Positions 31,037 to 41,710 are shown, numbered from the stretch's first letter. The stretch is 64,000 bases of DNA from Methyloversatilis universalis EHg5 (GCF_000378945.1 NZ_KB900539.1:1063660-1127659); one strand, 5' to 3'. Translations and numbers: made by a program. The notes: generated by a model from the letters alone, not told the origin.

Positions 31037-31420
31037 TCAGCCCGCCATCTGTACCGGAATGTGACCGCGCTGGTTCACGATGTTGTTCTTGCCATCGACG
31101 TACACCAGCTTGGGCTCGTAACGGGCCAGCTCCAGTTCGGTGTATTGCGCGTAGGCAGCGATGATGAGCAGATCGCCAGCCGCGGCCTTGCGGGCGGCGG
31201 CGCCATTGACCGAAATGATGCCGGAACCGCGCTCCGCGCTGATCGCATAGGTCGAGAAGCGCTCGCCGTTGCTCACGTTGTAGATGTCGATCGCCTGGTA
31301 TTCGCGGATGTCCGCGGCGTCGAGCAGGTTCTGGTCGATCGCACAGGAGCCCTCGTAATGCAGCTCGGAGTGCGTCGTGGTGACACGGTGCAGCTTGGAC
31401 TGAAGCATGGTGCGTTGCAT
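31037..31420 (-). CDS. panD: Aspartate 1-decarboxylase proenzyme
   Basis: Makes beta-alanine for pantothenate. The 127-residue proenzyme has the Gly24-Ser25 cleavage site in HYEGSCAID, which yields the pyruvoyl group. The start [13 protein letters not shown] aligns with the E. coli N-terminus, so 31420 is preferred over the internal Met. It groups with panC and panB (103-base gap to panC). Confidence 0.97.
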   Translation of the reverse strand: MQRTMLQSKLHRVTTTHSELHYEGSCAIDQNLLDAADIREYQAIDIYNVSNGERFSTYAISAERGSGIISVNGAAARKAAAGDLLIIAAYAQYTELELARYEPKLVYVDGKNNIVNQRGHIPVQMAG

Positions 31421-31522
31421 ATGGGCGCTCCTATATCGCGCTGTTCAGACAACACGTGCACGCGACGGCATGCACGACAGTGCGCTACTGGAACGCCACC
31501 GGCCTGAGCGCATCGTGGCGAC

Positions 31523-33212
<1,690 letters not shown>

Positions 33213-33216
<4 letters not shown>

Positions 33217-33851
33217 GAGGCGTAACCGAAGAATTCGCGGAAGGAGCGCATCTGGCCCAGACGTTCGACCAGCAGCGCGAAGTCCTCGTCGCTGTCGACC
33301 GGGTTCAGTTCCTCTGCATTGACGATGAACAGCGGACTGGCGTCGTACTGGTAGAAGAAGCGGGCGTAGCGCTCGACCACCCGCGCGAGATAGCTTTCGC
33401 TGATGCGCCGTTCGGCGTCGATGCCGCGCCGGCGGACGCGCTCGGCCAGCGTGTCGGCGTCGGCCTGCAGATAGATGACCAGATCGGGGGCCGGCGCCTG
33501 CAGCTTGACCGACGAGAAGATCTGCCGGTACAGCGCGTACTCGTCGTCGGTCAGGTTCATCGACGCGAAAAGCGGGTCCTTGTCGATCAGAAAATCGGCC
33601 ACCAGCCGGCCGGAGAACAGGTCGTCCTGCATCACCTCACGCAGCTGTTCCATGCGCTGGAACAGAAAGAACAGCTGGGTCTGCAGCGCGTAGCGCTCCA
33701 TGTTCTGGTAGAAGCGCGCCAGGAAGGGGTTCTCTTCCGGCTTCTCGAACAGCGTCGGCGCCTGCAGGTGATCGGCCAGTCGCCGGGCCAGCGAGGTCTT
33801 GCCCACGCCTATGGGGCCTTCGACGACGATGTAGCGTGCCTTGTCGAGCAT
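33213..33851 (-). CDS. Deoxynucleoside kinase
   Basis: A 212-residue dNK/dGK-family enzyme that phosphorylates deoxynucleosides for salvage. The P-loop is [19 protein letters not shown] (about 11-29). [15 protein letters not shown] and the lid [18 protein letters not shown] fit the family. Nucleoside specificity cannot be read from the sequence. It overlaps panB by four bases. In many relatives folK occupies this position between pcnB and panB (from memory). Confidence 0.9.
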
Positions 33852-33887
33852 CGATGGATCAGTCCGGTCGGGAAATTCGCCGAGAAT

Positions 33888-34241
33888 TCAGCGGAAGATG
33901 AAGTACACCGCGCCCAGCATACACAGCGCAGCCCACACGTAGTCAAGCTTGAACGGCTGGTTCATGTAGAGCACGGCGAAGGGGATGAACACGGCCAGCG
34001 TGATCACTTCCTGCATGATTTTGAGCTGGCCGAGTGACAGCTGCGTGTGACCGATGCGGTTGGCCGGCACCTGCAGCAGGTATTCGAACAGCGCGATGCC
34101 CCAGGAGAAGATCGCCGCGTACCACCAGGGCTTGTGGTTCATGTCCTTCAGGTGGGCGTACCACGCGAAGGTCATGAAAATGTTGGAGGCCACCAGCAGG
34201 CCGGCCGCCTGCACCCAGGCCGGCAACTGGGCCAGCGTCAT
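33888..34241 (-). CDS. DMT-family DUF486 membrane protein
   Basis: A 117-residue protein with four membrane helices (for example AAGLLVASNIFMTFAWYAHL and VITLAVFIPFAVLYM). It matches the DUF486 group of small multidrug-resistance-like proteins by length and by the HLKDMNHKPWWYA and SLGQLKIMQEVITL segments. Transport function is unproven. Its start overlaps the pcnB stop by four bases. Confidence 0.85.
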   Translation of the reverse strand: MTLAQLPAWVQAAGLLVASNIFMTFAWYAHLKDMNHKPWWYAAIFSWGIALFEYLLQVPANRIGHTQLSLGQLKIMQEVITLAVFIPFAVLYMNQPFKLDYVWAALCMLGAVYFIFR

Positions 34242-35584
34242 GCCGCGTCAGCCGGGCCGTTGCCGCCGCCCGAAGGCTTGCGGCGGGTGCGACGGCGCTT
34301 CTTCGGCGCTTCTTCGGGACGCAGCATGGCTTCGCGCTGCGGGCCGTCGGCGGCCGCGAAGTCGGTCCACCAGTCGGCCAGTTCCTGTTCCACCTCGCCG
34401 CTGCCGGCACGCAGCAGCAGGAAGTCGTAGGCGGCACGGAAGCGCGGCAGTTCGAGCAGCCGGTAGGGGCGTTTGCCGGCGCGCTGTTCGAAGCGCGGCT
34501 GCAGCAGCCAGATGTCTTTGATGTCGGTGGCGATGCGGCGCGTGATGGCCAGCTTTTCCGCCTGCTGGTCGAGCACGCTGCCCATCGCGTCGAACAGCGC
34601 CGGAATCGCCGCTTCGCCCGCCTGCTTGCGCTTTTCCCAGTCGGCCAGCACTTCGTGCCAGAGCAGGGTGGCGAACAGGAAGCCGGGCGAAATCGACTTG
34701 CCTTCGCGTACGCGCTCGTCGGTGCGCTCCAGCGACAGCATGACGAAGCGTTCGCCCATCGGCTGTTCGAGGATGACGTCGAGCAGCGGCAGCAGGCCGT
34801 GGTGCAGCCCTTCCTCGCGCAGCTGGCGCACGCAGCGCACTGCGTGACCGCTGGTGAGCAGCTTGAGCATTTCGTCGAACAGGCGGGCCGGCGGCACGTT
34901 TTCCAGCAGGCCGGACATCGAGCGTATCGGTTCGCGCGCGGCCGGATCGATGATCAGACCGAGCTTGGCGCCCAGCCGGACCGCACGCAGCATGCGCACC
35001 GGGTCTTCGCGGTAGCGGCGCGGGGCGTCGCCGATCATGCGCAGCGTCTTCTGTTTCAGGTCGGCCACGCCGTGATGGAAGTCGATCACGGTTTCGGTGG
35101 TCGGGTCGTAGTACAGCGCATTGACCGTGAAGTCGCGCCGGGCGGCATCTTCTTCCATCGTGCCGAACACGTTGTCGTGCAGGATGCGGCCGTGCTCGTC
35201 GGTCACCGCCTCCGAGTCGCCGCGGAAAGTGGTCACCTCGATCACGTCGCGGCCGAACATGACATGCACGATCTTGAAACGGCGGCCGATCATGCGGGCG
35301 CGACGGAATACCTCGGTCACCTGCTCCGGCGTGGCGCTGGTGGCGACGTCGAAATCCTTGGGTTCGATGCCGGCGATCAGGTCGCGCACCGCGCCGCCGA
35401 CCACATAGGCCTGATAGCCCTCGGCCTGCAGCCCGTCGCACACCTTGCGTGCGGCCGGCAGGATCTGTTCGCGCGAAATGCCGTGCTGTTCGCGCGGAAT
35501 GGAAACCGGTCCACTGCTGGCGGCCGGTGTGCGGGCGTTGTCTTCGGGGCGCCGGAGTATCCGGCGCAGCAACTTTCGGATCAT
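34238..35584 (-). CDS. pcnB: Poly(A) polymerase I
   Basis: A 448-residue nucleotidyltransferase that adds 3' poly(A) to RNA and promotes decay. AYVVGGAVRDLIAGIEPKDF then DVAT is the active site; RFKIVHVMFGRDVIEVTTFR and the RRDFTVNALYYD block are conserved. The C-terminus is basic (KKRRRTRRK), as in PcnB. The N-terminal MIRKLLRRILRR is also basic. The shorter CCA-adding enzyme is an alternative, but this tail and length favour PcnB. Confidence 0.92.
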   Translation of the reverse strand: MIRKLLRRILRRPEDNARTPAASSGPVSIPREQHGISREQILPAARKVCDGLQAEGYQAYVVGGAVRDLIAGIEPKDFDVATSATPEQVTEVFRRARMIGRRFKIVHVMFGRDVIEVTTFRGDSEAVTDEHGRILHDNVFGTMEEDAARRDFTVNALYYDPTTETVIDFHHGVADLKQKTLRMIGDAPRRYREDPVRMLRAVRLGAKLGLIIDPAAREPIRSMSGLLENVPPARLFDEMLKLLTSGHAVRCVRQLREEGLHHGLLPLLDVILEQPMGERFVMLSLERTDERVREGKSISPGFLFATLLWHEVLADWEKRKQAGEAAIPALFDAMGSVLDQQAEKLAITRRIATDIKDIWLLQPRFEQRAGKRPYRLLELPRFRAAYDFLLLRAGSGEVEQELADWWTDFAAADGPQREAMLRPEEAPKKRRRTRRKPSGGGNGPADAA

Positions 35585-35715
35585 CAGTAAGAGGGCTTTC
35601 TGGCGTGATTCGGACCAGGACGCGTTCGCGCCGGACCCGACATGTTAACGCAAGCGGCGCCGCACAGCCCGCCTGTCTTGCCGCTCGCGCCGTCAGCACG
35701 CTACCATGCGCGCCC

Positions 35716-36072
35716 ATGACGTTTGCCCGCCCCCGATTCCGCTTCGCCCTGATGCTCGCGCTGTTCGCAGTGTGCGCCCAGGTGCTGCTGCCCACGCTGA
35801 TGCGCTGGCAGCAGTCGGACGACCCGGTGGCGTCGGCAGAAATCTGTACCGCCTTCGGCGTGAAGCCCGTCGCTGAAGGCAGCGACGACGGCGAGGCCCG
35901 GCCGCACTGCCCGTGGTGCGTCGCGCAGGCCGCGATCGCCTTGCCCTCCCAGCCCGCGTACGCGGTGTTCGCGCTGCATGCCGAGGCGGAAGCGCCGCCC
36001 GCGCGCTCCGATCTTCCCCTGCCGCCGGTTTTCCGGCGCGCCGCGCCGCCGCGCGCACCACCCCTGGCCTGA
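35716..36072 (+). CDS. DUF2946 protein 1 (copper locus)
   Basis: 118 residues from ATG 35716. The signal or anchor helix RFALMLALFAVCAQVLLPTL is followed by a Cys-containing region and HCPWC (residues 64-68). The tail is Pro/Ala-rich. H-C-x-x-C fits the DUF2946 family, commonly found near copper TonB receptor genes (recalled, not searched). Periplasmic metal handling is inferred from the motif and from the receptor 2.3 kb downstream. It is divergent from pcnB. Confidence 0.75.
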   Translation: MTFARPRFRFALMLALFAVCAQVLLPTLMRWQQSDDPVASAEICTAFGVKPVAEGSDDGEARPHCPWCVAQAAIALPSQPAYAVFALHAEAEAPPARSDLPLPPVFRRAAPPRAPPLA

Positions 36073-36215
36073 CCCCATGCCGGCGTGACGCCGTGCGCCC
36101 GGTGCCCGAGCACCGTGTGCGCGTGCTGAGCACGCCCTGAGCCGGCGCACGCCTGTGCGTGCGCCCATGCGTTACCAGCGCTGTCCTGGTGACGCGCCGA
36201 GCCCGGTCAGGTCCG

Positions 36216-36584
36216 ATGCCGTTCCCGTTCCATCCGTCGATCATCCGCATTGCAGCGCACGCCCGAACGCGTGCGCTGGCGATGGCGCTCGCCTGTGTGC
36301 TGCTGGCACTGGTGGGCCTGGGTGCGGCCGGTCAGGCGACCGCGCGGGTAATGCCCGGCGACGACATCTGCTCCAGCGCCGACCGCGATCGTCCGCCGGG
36401 CGACGCCACTCATCGCGGCCACTGTTCGCTGTGCGCCGGCAGCACCGGCCTGGCACCGCCGCCCTTTGGCCTGCCGCTGCCGGCACCGCTGCAGCCGGTC
36501 ATCGAGGCGTCCTGCACCGGCGCTTCGCTGCACGCGATCAGCGCCGGTGCCCACTGGCAGTCGCGCGCACCGCCCATGCGCTGA
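36216..36584 (+). CDS. DUF2946 protein 2 (copper locus)
   Basis: 122 residues. The hydrophobic helix (ALAMALACVLLALVGLGAAG) is followed by DDICSS, then GHCSLC, the same H-C-x-x-C arrangement as the previous gene, and a Pro-rich stretch. I chose ATG 36216 (MPFPFHPSIIRI). It shares orientation with, and probable ancestry with, DUF2946 protein 1. The gap of 143 bases has no clear terminator. Confidence 0.7.
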   Translation: MPFPFHPSIIRIAAHARTRALAMALACVLLALVGLGAAGQATARVMPGDDICSSADRDRPPGDATHRGHCSLCAGSTGLAPPPFGLPLPAPLQPVIEASCTGASLHAISAGAHWQSRAPPMR

Positions 36585-36700
36585 ATCCCCCTTCGCCCGG
36601 CGAGCACCACATGTCCGGGCGCCGGTCCGGCCACGCCTTGCGGCGCGGCCGTCTGCAACGCACGCCGGTACGCCGGCGGCGCGAACAGGATTCAGCACAC

Positions 36701-37555
36701 ATGAAAAAGCACTGCATGGCCGCCGTTCTGGCAGGCCTGTTCTCGGCTTCGGCCTTCGCCCACGTGAGCTACAGCTCGCGTGATTTCTTCGTCAATGGCG
36801 TGCAGTCCGGCAATACCTGGACGCTGGCTGACCAGCGCGTCACCTCGGACTACGGCTGGGCCGACGGCGCCGACGCAGACTGGGGCGACAGCCACCGGCT
36901 GCGCTGGGCCCGCTTCACGCTGACCGGAGCCGCCGATGTGACGCTCACGGTCAGTGCCAGCAGTTTCACCTACCTCAGCGGCGGCAGCACGCTGACCGCC
37001 GCCGGCGACCTCATGCCCGGCTTTTCGCTGTACGCCGGCATCGCGCCGGGCGCGGCGTTCGAGGCGGGTGACCATCCGGATTACCTGGCTCATCACCCGG
37101 GCTTCCTGCCGACGATTTCGCCGACCTATCTGGGCGCCGGCATGTTCGGCAACCGCGAGGGCGCATTCAACGCAAATGGCGACTTCTGGCTCGGCAACAA
37201 GCTTGAGGAAGTGGGCGAAGCCAACTGGGCGTCGGCCCGGCTGGCCTATATCGGTCAGGCCGTGGATGGCGCGGGCGTGGACATCAACGGCGATGGCGTG
37301 ATCGACATCGCCGGCGACGGCAGCGCCGACCAGTCGGTCAGCGCGACCTTTCGCCTGGCCGCCGGTAGCTACAGCCTCATCGTCGGCGGCGCCCGCTACG
37401 CCAGTCCCTACATCGACCTCGCCGCCGCCAACGGACAGCGTGGCTTCACTGCAGCGCTGTCGGTCACGCCGGTGCCGGAACCCGAAGCCTGGGCGCTGAT
37501 GCTGGGCGGTCTGGGCCTGATCGCCGCCGTGGCCCGTCGTCGCCTGAACGGCTGA
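36701..37555 (+). CDS. PEP-CTERM protein with predicted N-terminal histidine
   Basis: 284 residues. The signal peptide KKHCMAAVLAGLFSASAFA would leave His21 as the mature N-terminus (HVSYSSRDF). A beta-rich domain follows, with HPDYLAHHPGF and Asp/Gly-rich segments. The C-terminus is a PEP-CTERM sorting signal: VPEPEAWALML, a hydrophobic helix and ARRRLNG. Exosortase-type processing is expected; no exosortase gene is in the window. Its place between DUF2946 genes and a copper receptor suggests copper binding, which is inference. Confidence 0.8.
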   Translation: MKKHCMAAVLAGLFSASAFAHVSYSSRDFFVNGVQSGNTWTLADQRVTSDYGWADGADADWGDSHRLRWARFTLTGAADVTLTVSASSFTYLSGGSTLTAAGDLMPGFSLYAGIAPGAAFEAGDHPDYLAHHPGFLPTISPTYLGAGMFGNREGAFNANGDFWLGNKLEEVGEANWASARLAYIGQAVDGAGVDINGDGVIDIAGDGSADQSVSATFRLAAGSYSLIVGGARYASPYIDLAAANGQRGFTAALSVTPVPEPEAWALMLGGLGLIAAVARRRLNG

Positions 37556-37574
37556 ACCTTCTGATTGATCCCGG

Positions 37575-37600
37575 GCCGGCCTCTGCCGGCTCTTTGCTTA
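37575..37600 (+). terminator. Terminator-like hairpin between the two PEP-CTERM genes
   Basis: GCCGGC, CTCT, GCCGGC, then TCTTTGCTT. It is a modest six-pair stem 20 bases after the first PEP-CTERM stop. The next gene has its own ribosome site (AAGGAAATAAGG) 17 bases later. It could be a partial terminator setting their expression ratio. Confidence 0.5.
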
Positions 37601-37616
37601 CCAAAAGGAAATAAGG

Positions 37617-38267
37617 ATGAACACGCTTCTTCGCGCCACCTCCCTCGCTTTCGCGCTGGCCGTACCGGCCGCGGCGTCCGCCCACGCCAGTTTCGTCGAC
37701 CACGCGGTCACCGTTCAGTACGGCATGGATCTGGGGCTGGGCGCCGGCTTCCAGGCGCTGCAGACCTTCACGGTGACGGTTGGCGATGCGGTCGAACTGC
37801 CGGCCATCAAGCTCAACACTTCTGGCTCGATCTCGTGGTCGGTCAATCTGTACGACAGCGGCCTGAGCCTGAAGTATGTCGGCACCGGCGACTTCATGAA
37901 TTTCGGTTCGCCGACCTTCCTCGGTTTCCGCATTGCCGATGTGGCCAGCCAGCTGCCGTCCTTCAACAGCGTCAGCGTGGCGAACACCGCCTACGTGAGC
38001 GGTGTTCGCGGCAACCTGATCGAAGGCTTCCAGCCGTCCGCTCATCTCGCCTACAGCGCCGATGCGATCTGGCTGAATCTGAACGAATCGATGTACCACC
38101 ACCACGCCATGCCCGGCATGGGTGACCCGCTGCGTGACGAAATCCGGCTGAACGTCGGTTTCGCCGGTGCGGTGACGCCGCCGGTGCCGGAGCCGGAATC
38201 GTGGGCGCTGATGCTGGCCGGCCTCGGACTGGCCGGCTGGGCGGCCCGCCGTTCGCGTCAGGGCTGA
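37617..38267 (+). CDS. PEP-CTERM protein with HHH/Met metal motif and N-terminal histidine
   Basis: 216 residues. The signal peptide ending PAAASA (residues 17-22) would leave His23 first (HASFVDHAV). A beta-rich domain contains MYHHHAMPGMGD (residues 159-170), whose three His and two Met strongly resemble a copper-binding cluster. The C-terminus VPEPESWALMLAG, a helix and AARRSRQG is a PEP-CTERM signal. It directly precedes the copper TonB receptor. Copper capture at the cell surface is inferred from the motifs and context. Confidence 0.8.
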   Translation: MNTLLRATSLAFALAVPAAASAHASFVDHAVTVQYGMDLGLGAGFQALQTFTVTVGDAVELPAIKLNTSGSISWSVNLYDSGLSLKYVGTGDFMNFGSPTFLGFRIADVASQLPSFNSVSVANTAYVSGVRGNLIEGFQPSAHLAYSADAIWLNLNESMYHHHAMPGMGDPLRDEIRLNVGFAGAVTPPVPEPESWALMLAGLGLAGWAARRSRQG

Positions 38268-38307
38268 TCGCGGCGTAGCGCCGCATTCCACGCTTGAAAA
38301 CCCCTTT

Positions 38308-38337
38308 CCACCCCGTTACGGCGGGGTGGCTCTTTTT
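38308..38337 (+). terminator. Hairpin plus T-run just upstream of the TonB receptor start
   Basis: CCACCCCG, TTACGG, CGGGGTGG, then CTCTTTTT, ending only about six bases before the receptor ATG at 38343. It fits an intrinsic terminator of the PEP-CTERM transcript. Its 3' arm GGGGTGG is also the only Shine-Dalgarno-like stretch for the receptor, so an attenuator or RNA-level switch is possible. Confidence 0.6.
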
Positions 38338-38342
38338 CTGCC

Positions 38343-40349
38343 ATGAAACGATCCGAATTCCGATGGCTGGCGGCCTGTGGCCTGCTGGCGCTGAACACCG
38401 CGCGTGCCGACACCGTGCTGCCTGCGGTCGATATCCACGGCAAGCGCGCCGATCCCTCTGCCGGTGAGGTGACCGAACTGCGCGACAGCCCGGTTGGCGG
38501 CGCCGATCTGGCCGAGCGCCTGCGCGACCTGAGCGGCTTCAACGTGAGCCGGGTCGGCGGCACCGCCGGCAGCGTGTTCCTGCGGGGCCTGGGCGGCGCG
38601 CGACTGCCGGTGGTGGTAGGCGACGCGGTGGCCGATGCGGCCTGCAATCACGGCATGGACCCGGTCACCTCTTATCTGCAGCCGGATGCCTATGACCGGC
38701 TCACCGTGGTGAAGGGGCCGAACACCGTGCAGTTCGGGCCGGCGCTGTCCGGCCTGATCCGGGTCGAGCGCGATGCGCCCGAAGCCGGCATGCGGCTGCG
38801 TGCGTCGGCCACCCGCAGCGGCTTTGACCGGCTGGATCAGGCGGCCGAGGTGAGCTGGGCCGGGGAGGTGCTGTGGCTGCGCGCAGGCGGCACCCGCAAT
38901 GACTCCGACAACTACCGCGACGGCGCAGGGCGGCGCTTCCAGTCCTTCTATTCGCGCTACGCCACCACGCTGGCCGCCGGTCTGAAGCTGGGGTCGGACA
39001 CCGTGCTCGAAGTCGATAACGAGAACGGTGACGCGATTGCCGGTTACCCGGCCTTCCACATGGACGGCACACGCTTCAACCGTTCGGCATGGGGCGCGAA
39101 GCTCACCCATCGCCGGCCGGGCCAGTTGCTGTCCGCGCTCGAACTGTCGCTGCGCTGGCAGGACATCAAGCACCTGATGGACGACTACAGCTACCGGCCG
39201 GTAAAGCCGGTCGAGCTGGTGCCCGGCGTGCTCGACCAGCTGCCCACCCTGCTGATGCGGCAGGACCAGCGCGGCCGCAGCGCGCGCGCGGTGGCCACCT
39301 TCGAGCCGGCCGACGGCAGCACGCTGCTGCTGGGCGTCGATGCGCGCGACGATCACCACTTCGGCGACAACCTGCGCACCACCCGCACCTGTTTCACCGG
39401 CACCACGAACTGCCCGCTGTTCACATCGACCCGCAGCGCCTTCTACACGCTGGATGCGCGTAATCAGGGCGCGTTCGCCGAGCTGACGCAGCAGCTTGGC
39501 ACCCTTACGCTGCGCGCCGGTCTGCGCAGCGACCGGCTGCAGACCCGTGCCGGAGAACTGCGCAACTTCCTCGGCACCCAACTGCTGCCGGGCAGTTTCG
39601 ACGAACGCACCGAAAAGCTGGGCAGCGGCTTTCTGCGGGCGCAGATGCGCCATGGCGACGGACTGGAAAACTATCTTGCGCTGGGCGTGGCCCAGCGTGC
39701 CGCCAGCAGTCTGGAGCGCGCGAGCTTTGCCGCCTTCAATATCGATGCCGAAACCAATACCGAACTGGGGGCCGGCCTGAATGGCCGCAGTGATGCGTTG
39801 CAGTGGTCGCTGCATGCCTTCGTGAGCCGGGTGGATGACTTCATCCTGGCTGAGCAGGGCACCCGTGCGATCAATGTCGATGCACGCCGCTTTGGCGGCG
39901 AACTGGAGGCACGCTGGCGCCTGCTGCAGAGCTGGAGCGTGACCGGTGCCGCCAGCTGGGTGCGCGCCGACAACCTGACCCAGCACGTTCCGCTGGCGCA
40001 GACCTCGCCGCCGGAAATGCGTCTGGGAGTGGAGTACGAAAGCGGCCGCTTCAGCGCCGCCACCCAGCTGCGGCTGGTGCGCCGGCAGGACCGGGTGCAT
40101 GTTGGCTACGGCAATGCACTGGGCAACGACATCGGCGAAACGCCAGGTTTCGCGACGGTGAGAGTGATGGCTGGCTGGTCGCCGGACAGCCGGCTGCAGT
40201 TGAGTGCAGGCATCGACAATCTGTTCGACCGCAGCTACGCGGAGCACATCAGCCGTACCGGCGTGTTCCAGCCGGCAGGTTTCGTACAGACCGAGAGAGT
40301 GAACGAACCAGGGCGGCTGGCCTGGCTGCGCGCGCGGCTGGCCTTCTGA
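38343..40349 (+). CDS. TonB-dependent copper receptor (OprC/NosA type)
   Basis: A 668-residue outer-membrane receptor. A signal peptide ends near residue 22 (NTARA). The plug domain has SVFLRGLGGARLPVVVGDAV, and CNHGM (C101, M105) matches the CxxxM copper ligands of OprC. The barrel contains KHLMDDY with HxM (H277, M279), the other OprC ligand pair. The C-terminus is a beta-strand ending in Phe (WLRARLAF). Together these give good support for copper import driven by TonB. The PEP-CTERM and DUF2946 genes upstream probably serve the same process. Confidence 0.9.
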   Translation: MKRSEFRWLAACGLLALNTARADTVLPAVDIHGKRADPSAGEVTELRDSPVGGADLAERLRDLSGFNVSRVGGTAGSVFLRGLGGARLPVVVGDAVADAACNHGMDPVTSYLQPDAYDRLTVVKGPNTVQFGPALSGLIRVERDAPEAGMRLRASATRSGFDRLDQAAEVSWAGEVLWLRAGGTRNDSDNYRDGAGRRFQSFYSRYATTLAAGLKLGSDTVLEVDNENGDAIAGYPAFHMDGTRFNRSAWGAKLTHRRPGQLLSALELSLRWQDIKHLMDDYSYRPVKPVELVPGVLDQLPTLLMRQDQRGRSARAVATFEPADGSTLLLGVDARDDHHFGDNLRTTRTCFTGTTNCPLFTSTRSAFYTLDARNQGAFAELTQQLGTLTLRAGLRSDRLQTRAGELRNFLGTQLLPGSFDERTEKLGSGFLRAQMRHGDGLENYLALGVAQRAASSLERASFAAFNIDAETNTELGAGLNGRSDALQWSLHAFVSRVDDFILAEQGTRAINVDARRFGGELEARWRLLQSWSVTGAASWVRADNLTQHVPLAQTSPPEMRLGVEYESGRFSAATQLRLVRRQDRVHVGYGNALGNDIGETPGFATVRVMAGWSPDSRLQLSAGIDNLFDRSYAEHISRTGVFQPAGFVQTERVNEPGRLAWLRARLAF

Positions 40350-40868
40350 TCAGTTGCCGCGCAGGCCTTCGAGCAGTTCGGCCACGCGCTCGAACTCGCT
40401 CGACTTGTCGAGAAAGTGGTGAGCGCCCATGGCCAGGCTGCGGGCGCGCATGGCGGCGGTATTGCTGTTGGTGAGTACGATGGCCAGCAGGTCGGGGTGA
40501 TACAGCTTGAGGTGCTGCAATACGCCGAAGCCGCTGCCTTCGCGCAATTGCAGATCAACCACTACCGCGTCGAAGCGTCCGACCCGCAGCGCAGTGACCG
40601 CGTCCGCTTCGGTATCGACCTCGCCGCAGACGGCGACGCCCTCGCTGTCTTCCAGCAGCGCGACCAGATGCTTGCGGATGAGCACGGAATCCTCGACGAG
40701 CAGCACGCGCAGCGGGCGGGTGCGGGCGATCGGGGTAGCGGAGGTCGGACGTTGGAGCACGGCAGTGTGCGCGTAAGCGTCGGAGTGGCGGTCAGGGGAT
40801 TGCACGGTCTGCAGTATTCCACCACAGGCACCGCCGGTATGTAGGTGCGAGCCGACAGACCGGTTCAT
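40350..40868 (-). CDS. Single-domain response regulator
   Basis: A receiver domain only: RVLLVEDSVLIRKHLVALL, the phosphorylation site in FDAVVVDLQLREGSGFG, then IVLTNSN and the conserved Lys in HHFLDKSSEF. The 172-residue frame has about 50 unlikely leading residues; GTG 40760 (VLQRPTSATPIARTRPLRV) may be the true start. It overlaps the LuxR-type regulator by four bases. With no output domain it probably acts by protein contact or as a phosphate sink. It ends at the receptor stop. Confidence 0.8.
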   Translation of the reverse strand: MNRSVGSHLHTGGACGGILQTVQSPDRHSDAYAHTAVLQRPTSATPIARTRPLRVLLVEDSVLIRKHLVALLEDSEGVAVCGEVDTEADAVTALRVGRFDAVVVDLQLREGSGFGVLQHLKLYHPDLLAIVLTNSNTAAMRARSLAMGAHHFLDKSSEFERVAELLEGLRGN

Positions 40869-41503
40869 TCGATCAGCCCATTCTTCAGCGCGTAGTAGGT
40901 CAGCTCGGCGTTGCTCTTCAGATTGAGCTTGGTGAGCAGACGGCTGCGGTAGGTGCTCACGCTCTTGACGCTGATGAACAGTTCATCGGCGATTTCGGTC
41001 ACCGACTTGCCGGTCGCCAGCTTGTGCAGCACCTGGAACTCGCGCTCCGACAGTTGCTGGTGCGCCGGTGCGTCGGCGTCGCCATTGAGCCGCTGGGTGA
41101 GCAGGTCGGCCACCGTGTCGCTCACATAGCGGCGGCCGCGCAGCACGGTGCGGATGGCGGACAGGATGTCGTCCACGTCGGCGTCCTTGCGGATGTAGCC
41201 GTTGGCGCCTGCGCGCAGCATGTTCAGCGCGTACTGTTCTTCTGCATAGGCGCTGATGATGAGCACAGGCAGATCGGTGCGGTGACTGCGCAGCAGGCGC
41301 AGCGTATCCATGCCGTCGCGGTCCGGCATCGAAATGTCGAGCAGCAGCACGTCGACCTCGGTCTGGCGCAGCTGGGTAAGCGTCTCGGCGCTGGTCGAGG
41401 CTTCGGCGACCACCTCCAGATCGGATTCGGCATTGATCAGCTGGCGCAGACCGTTGCGCACGATCTGGTGGTCGTCGGCGAGCAGGACGCGTTTCTTTTG
41501 CAT
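40865..41503 (-). CDS. NarL/LuxR-family response regulator
   Basis: A 212-residue two-domain regulator. The receiver has RVLLADDHQIVRNGLRQLI and VDVLLLDISMPDRDGMD (phospho-Asp). The LuxR-type HTH is LSEREFQVLHKLATGKSVTE with ISVKSVSTYRSRLLTKLNLK. It is likely phosphorylated by the divergent histidine kinase at 41827. In form it resembles UvrY/GacA and NarL. Targets are unknown. Confidence 0.9.
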   Translation of the reverse strand: MQKKRVLLADDHQIVRNGLRQLINAESDLEVVAEASTSAETLTQLRQTEVDVLLLDISMPDRDGMDTLRLLRSHRTDLPVLIISAYAEEQYALNMLRAGANGYIRKDADVDDILSAIRTVLRGRRYVSDTVADLLTQRLNGDADAPAHQQLSEREFQVLHKLATGKSVTEIADELFISVKSVSTYRSRLLTKLNLKSNAELTYYALKNGLIE

Positions 41504-41548
41504 GATGTGAAGGCTGCGAAAAGTGAGTGTTACGCGGGATTATCCACG

Positions 41549-41710
41549 TCAGCGCTTGAACAGTCCCAGCACGAAGGAGGCAACCGTCAGCACCAGGAAC
41601 ACGAAGAACAGTATCTTGGCGATGCCGGCTGCGCTTGCCGCCAGGCCGCCAAAACCGAACAATGCGGCGATCAGTGCAACGATGAAGAATATAAGGGCAT
41701 AGTGAAGCAT
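41549..41710 (-). CDS. DUF1328 (YtjA-like) small membrane protein
   Basis: 53 residues with two membrane helices: [20 protein letters not shown] and [20 protein letters not shown]. The length and the [17 protein letters not shown] segment match the DUF1328 family. GGAGG precedes ATG 41710. The family is often stress-induced in enterobacteria; its function is unknown. It sits between the response regulator and the kinase. Confidence 0.9.
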   Translation of the reverse strand: MLHYALIFFIVALIAALFGFGGLAASAAGIAKILFFVFLVLTVASFVLGLFKR

